Assembly: GCA_030642335.1 (NCBI GenBank)
Contig: DAOWNX010000050.1
Location: 1-6,635 of the forward strand
Reading direction: 5' to 3'
DNA: 6,635 nt
Origin: Caldisericota bacterium
Lineage (GTDB): Bacteria; Caldisericota; Caldisericia; Caldisericales; Caldisericaceae
Shown in pieces: positions 5,860-6,635 of this stretch; the first letter of the stretch is position 1, and each line of letters begins with the position of its first letter. A program made the position numbers and the translations under genes. The notes below the pieces were generated by a model. That model made no database searches. It was given only the letters and a program-made list of their open reading frames with translations, and was not told the origin of the DNA.

Positions 5860-6635
5860 ATGACTACGTTAAAAGAAATAATGTCAAAACCTGTAGGACT
5901 TGCTCCCGGACATAGGATGTGTGCAGGGTGCGGTATAGGTTCTATGGTGAGAGCAATACTTGCTGCATCAGATAAACCTGTTATTATTGCTAACGCAACA
6001 GGATGTTTAGAAGTTGTTACAACAATTTATCCTTTTTCTGCCTGGAAAGTGCCGTGGATACATGTTACATTTGAGAATGCGGCGGCGGTAGCAAGCGGAA
6101 TAGAGACAGCGTATAAATCTTTAAGAAAAAGAGGAAAAATTGACAAGGATGTAAATATTCTGGCATTTGGTGGTGATGGCGGTACATATGACATAGGATT
6201 TCAGGCTCTTTCCGGAGCATTAGAGAGAGGTCATAATTTTATGTATGTCGTATATGACAACGAAGGTTATATGAATACGGGTAACCAGAGGAGTGCTGCA
6301 ACACCGTATGGAGCAAGTACAACAACAGTGCCAGCTGGTTCGAAAAGCTTTGGCAAACCTCAGTGGCGAAAAAATATCGTAGAAATTGCTGCTGCACATC
6401 GAATTCCCTATACTGCTCAGGCAACAAATCATAATATAATAGACTTATATAACAAGGCAAAGAAAGGTTTTGAGGCAGATGGGCCTGCTTTCCTTGCGGT
6501 TCTTCAACCTTGCACCACAAACTGGAGATTTGATCCTGCTCTCACAATGTCTTATTCGAAATTAGCAGTTGAAACAAACTTCTGGCCATTGTATGAAGTG
6601 GAAAATGGAAAAGTTCATGTTAATTATAAGCCGAA
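5860..6635 (+). CDS. porB: Pyruvate:ferredoxin oxidoreductase, beta subunit (cut by window edge)
   Basis: The beta subunit of PFOR, carrying thiamine diphosphate and one [4Fe-4S] cluster; 258 codons are visible. The reading frame is open from ATG 5860 to the right edge. Cluster ligands are C21 and C24 (HRMCAGCGIG), C49 (NATGCLEV) and C218 (LQPCTTNW). The thiamine diphosphate/Mg2+ motif starts at GGDGGTYDIG (104-113) and ends near YDNEGYMNTGNQ (132-143). Downstream come TPYGA (148-152) and KPQWRKNI (166-173), typical of the family. Full-length PorB proteins are about 310-325 residues, so roughly 50-65 C-terminal residues lie beyond the window. The start is supported by AAGGGGGT at 5846-5853, six bases upstream. 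An ATG at 5855 overlapping the porA stop reads only Met-Ile before a stop and is not used. The four-base gap from porA indicates one operon. Confidence 0.95.
   Translation, partial: MTTLKEIMSKPVGLAPGHRMCAGCGIGSMVRAILAASDKPVIIANATGCLEVVTTIYPFSAWKVPWIHVTFENAAAVASGIETAYKSLRKRGKIDKDVNILAFGGDGGTYDIGFQALSGALERGHNFMYVVYDNEGYMNTGNQRSAATPYGASTTTVPAGSKSFGKPQWRKNIVEIAAAHRIPYTAQATNHNIIDLYNKAKKGFEADGPAFLAVLQPCTTNWRFDPALTMSYSKLAVETNFWPLYEVENGKVHVNYKP

Noticed and set aside
6220..6520. Two overlapping minus-strand open frames of 70 and 93 codons
   Set aside because: Both are antisense to the conserved thiamine diphosphate and C-terminal region of porB and lack supporting signals.
1..6635. Mobile element, CRISPR array, tRNA or toxin-antitoxin system
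   Set aside because: Reading both strands showed no terminal inverted repeats, transposase, regularly spaced repeats, cloverleaf or paired small toxin-antitoxin ORFs.

Overview
The window is AT-rich bacterial DNA (roughly one third G+C) with strong Shine-Dalgarno sites and TATAAT-type promoters. It carries a four-subunit pyruvate:ferredoxin oxidoreductase (PFOR) operon preceded by a single-cluster ferredoxin. The gene order gamma-delta-alpha-beta, the separate subunits, and the close resemblance of the ferredoxin, PorD and PorA to the Thermotoga maritima proteins as I remember them point to a strict anaerobe. It could be from Thermotogota or another deep-branching, thermophile-affiliated lineage such as Caldisericota or Coprothermobacterota. 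The species cannot be named from this window.

Layout. (1) Minus strand, 1-605: the first 201 codons of a CPA2-type cation:proton antiporter, cut by the window edge. (2) Minus strand, 619-726: a 35-codon ORF with its own Shine-Dalgarno; its stop codon overlaps the antiporter's ribosome binding site. (3) 727-814: a divergent promoter region with an extended -10 for the minus-strand pair, a consensus TATAAT for the plus strand, and two AACGTTTT repeats. (4) Plus strand, 815-3421: an 868-residue protein with a signal peptide, a large exported domain that looks like a degenerate TIM barrel, and about 11 C-terminal membrane helices. It appears to be translated from a near-leaderless mRNA. I do not recognise its family. 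(5) 3439-3683: a promoter and a small [4Fe-4S] ferredoxin. (6) 3684-3764: two back-to-back hairpins. (7) 3765 to the right edge: porG, porD, porA and porB, tightly packed, with porB truncated by the window.

How the genes work together. PorB and PorA hold thiamine diphosphate and oxidise pyruvate with CoA to acetyl-CoA and CO2. Electrons pass through the PorB cluster and the two PorD clusters to a ferredoxin, and the ferredoxin encoded just upstream is the obvious candidate acceptor. The antiporter is divergently transcribed and probably unrelated, being concerned with ion and pH homeostasis. No mobile element, CRISPR array, tRNA or rRNA is visible. The least explained parts are the 868-residue protein, the 35-codon ORF, and the regulatory structures around both.
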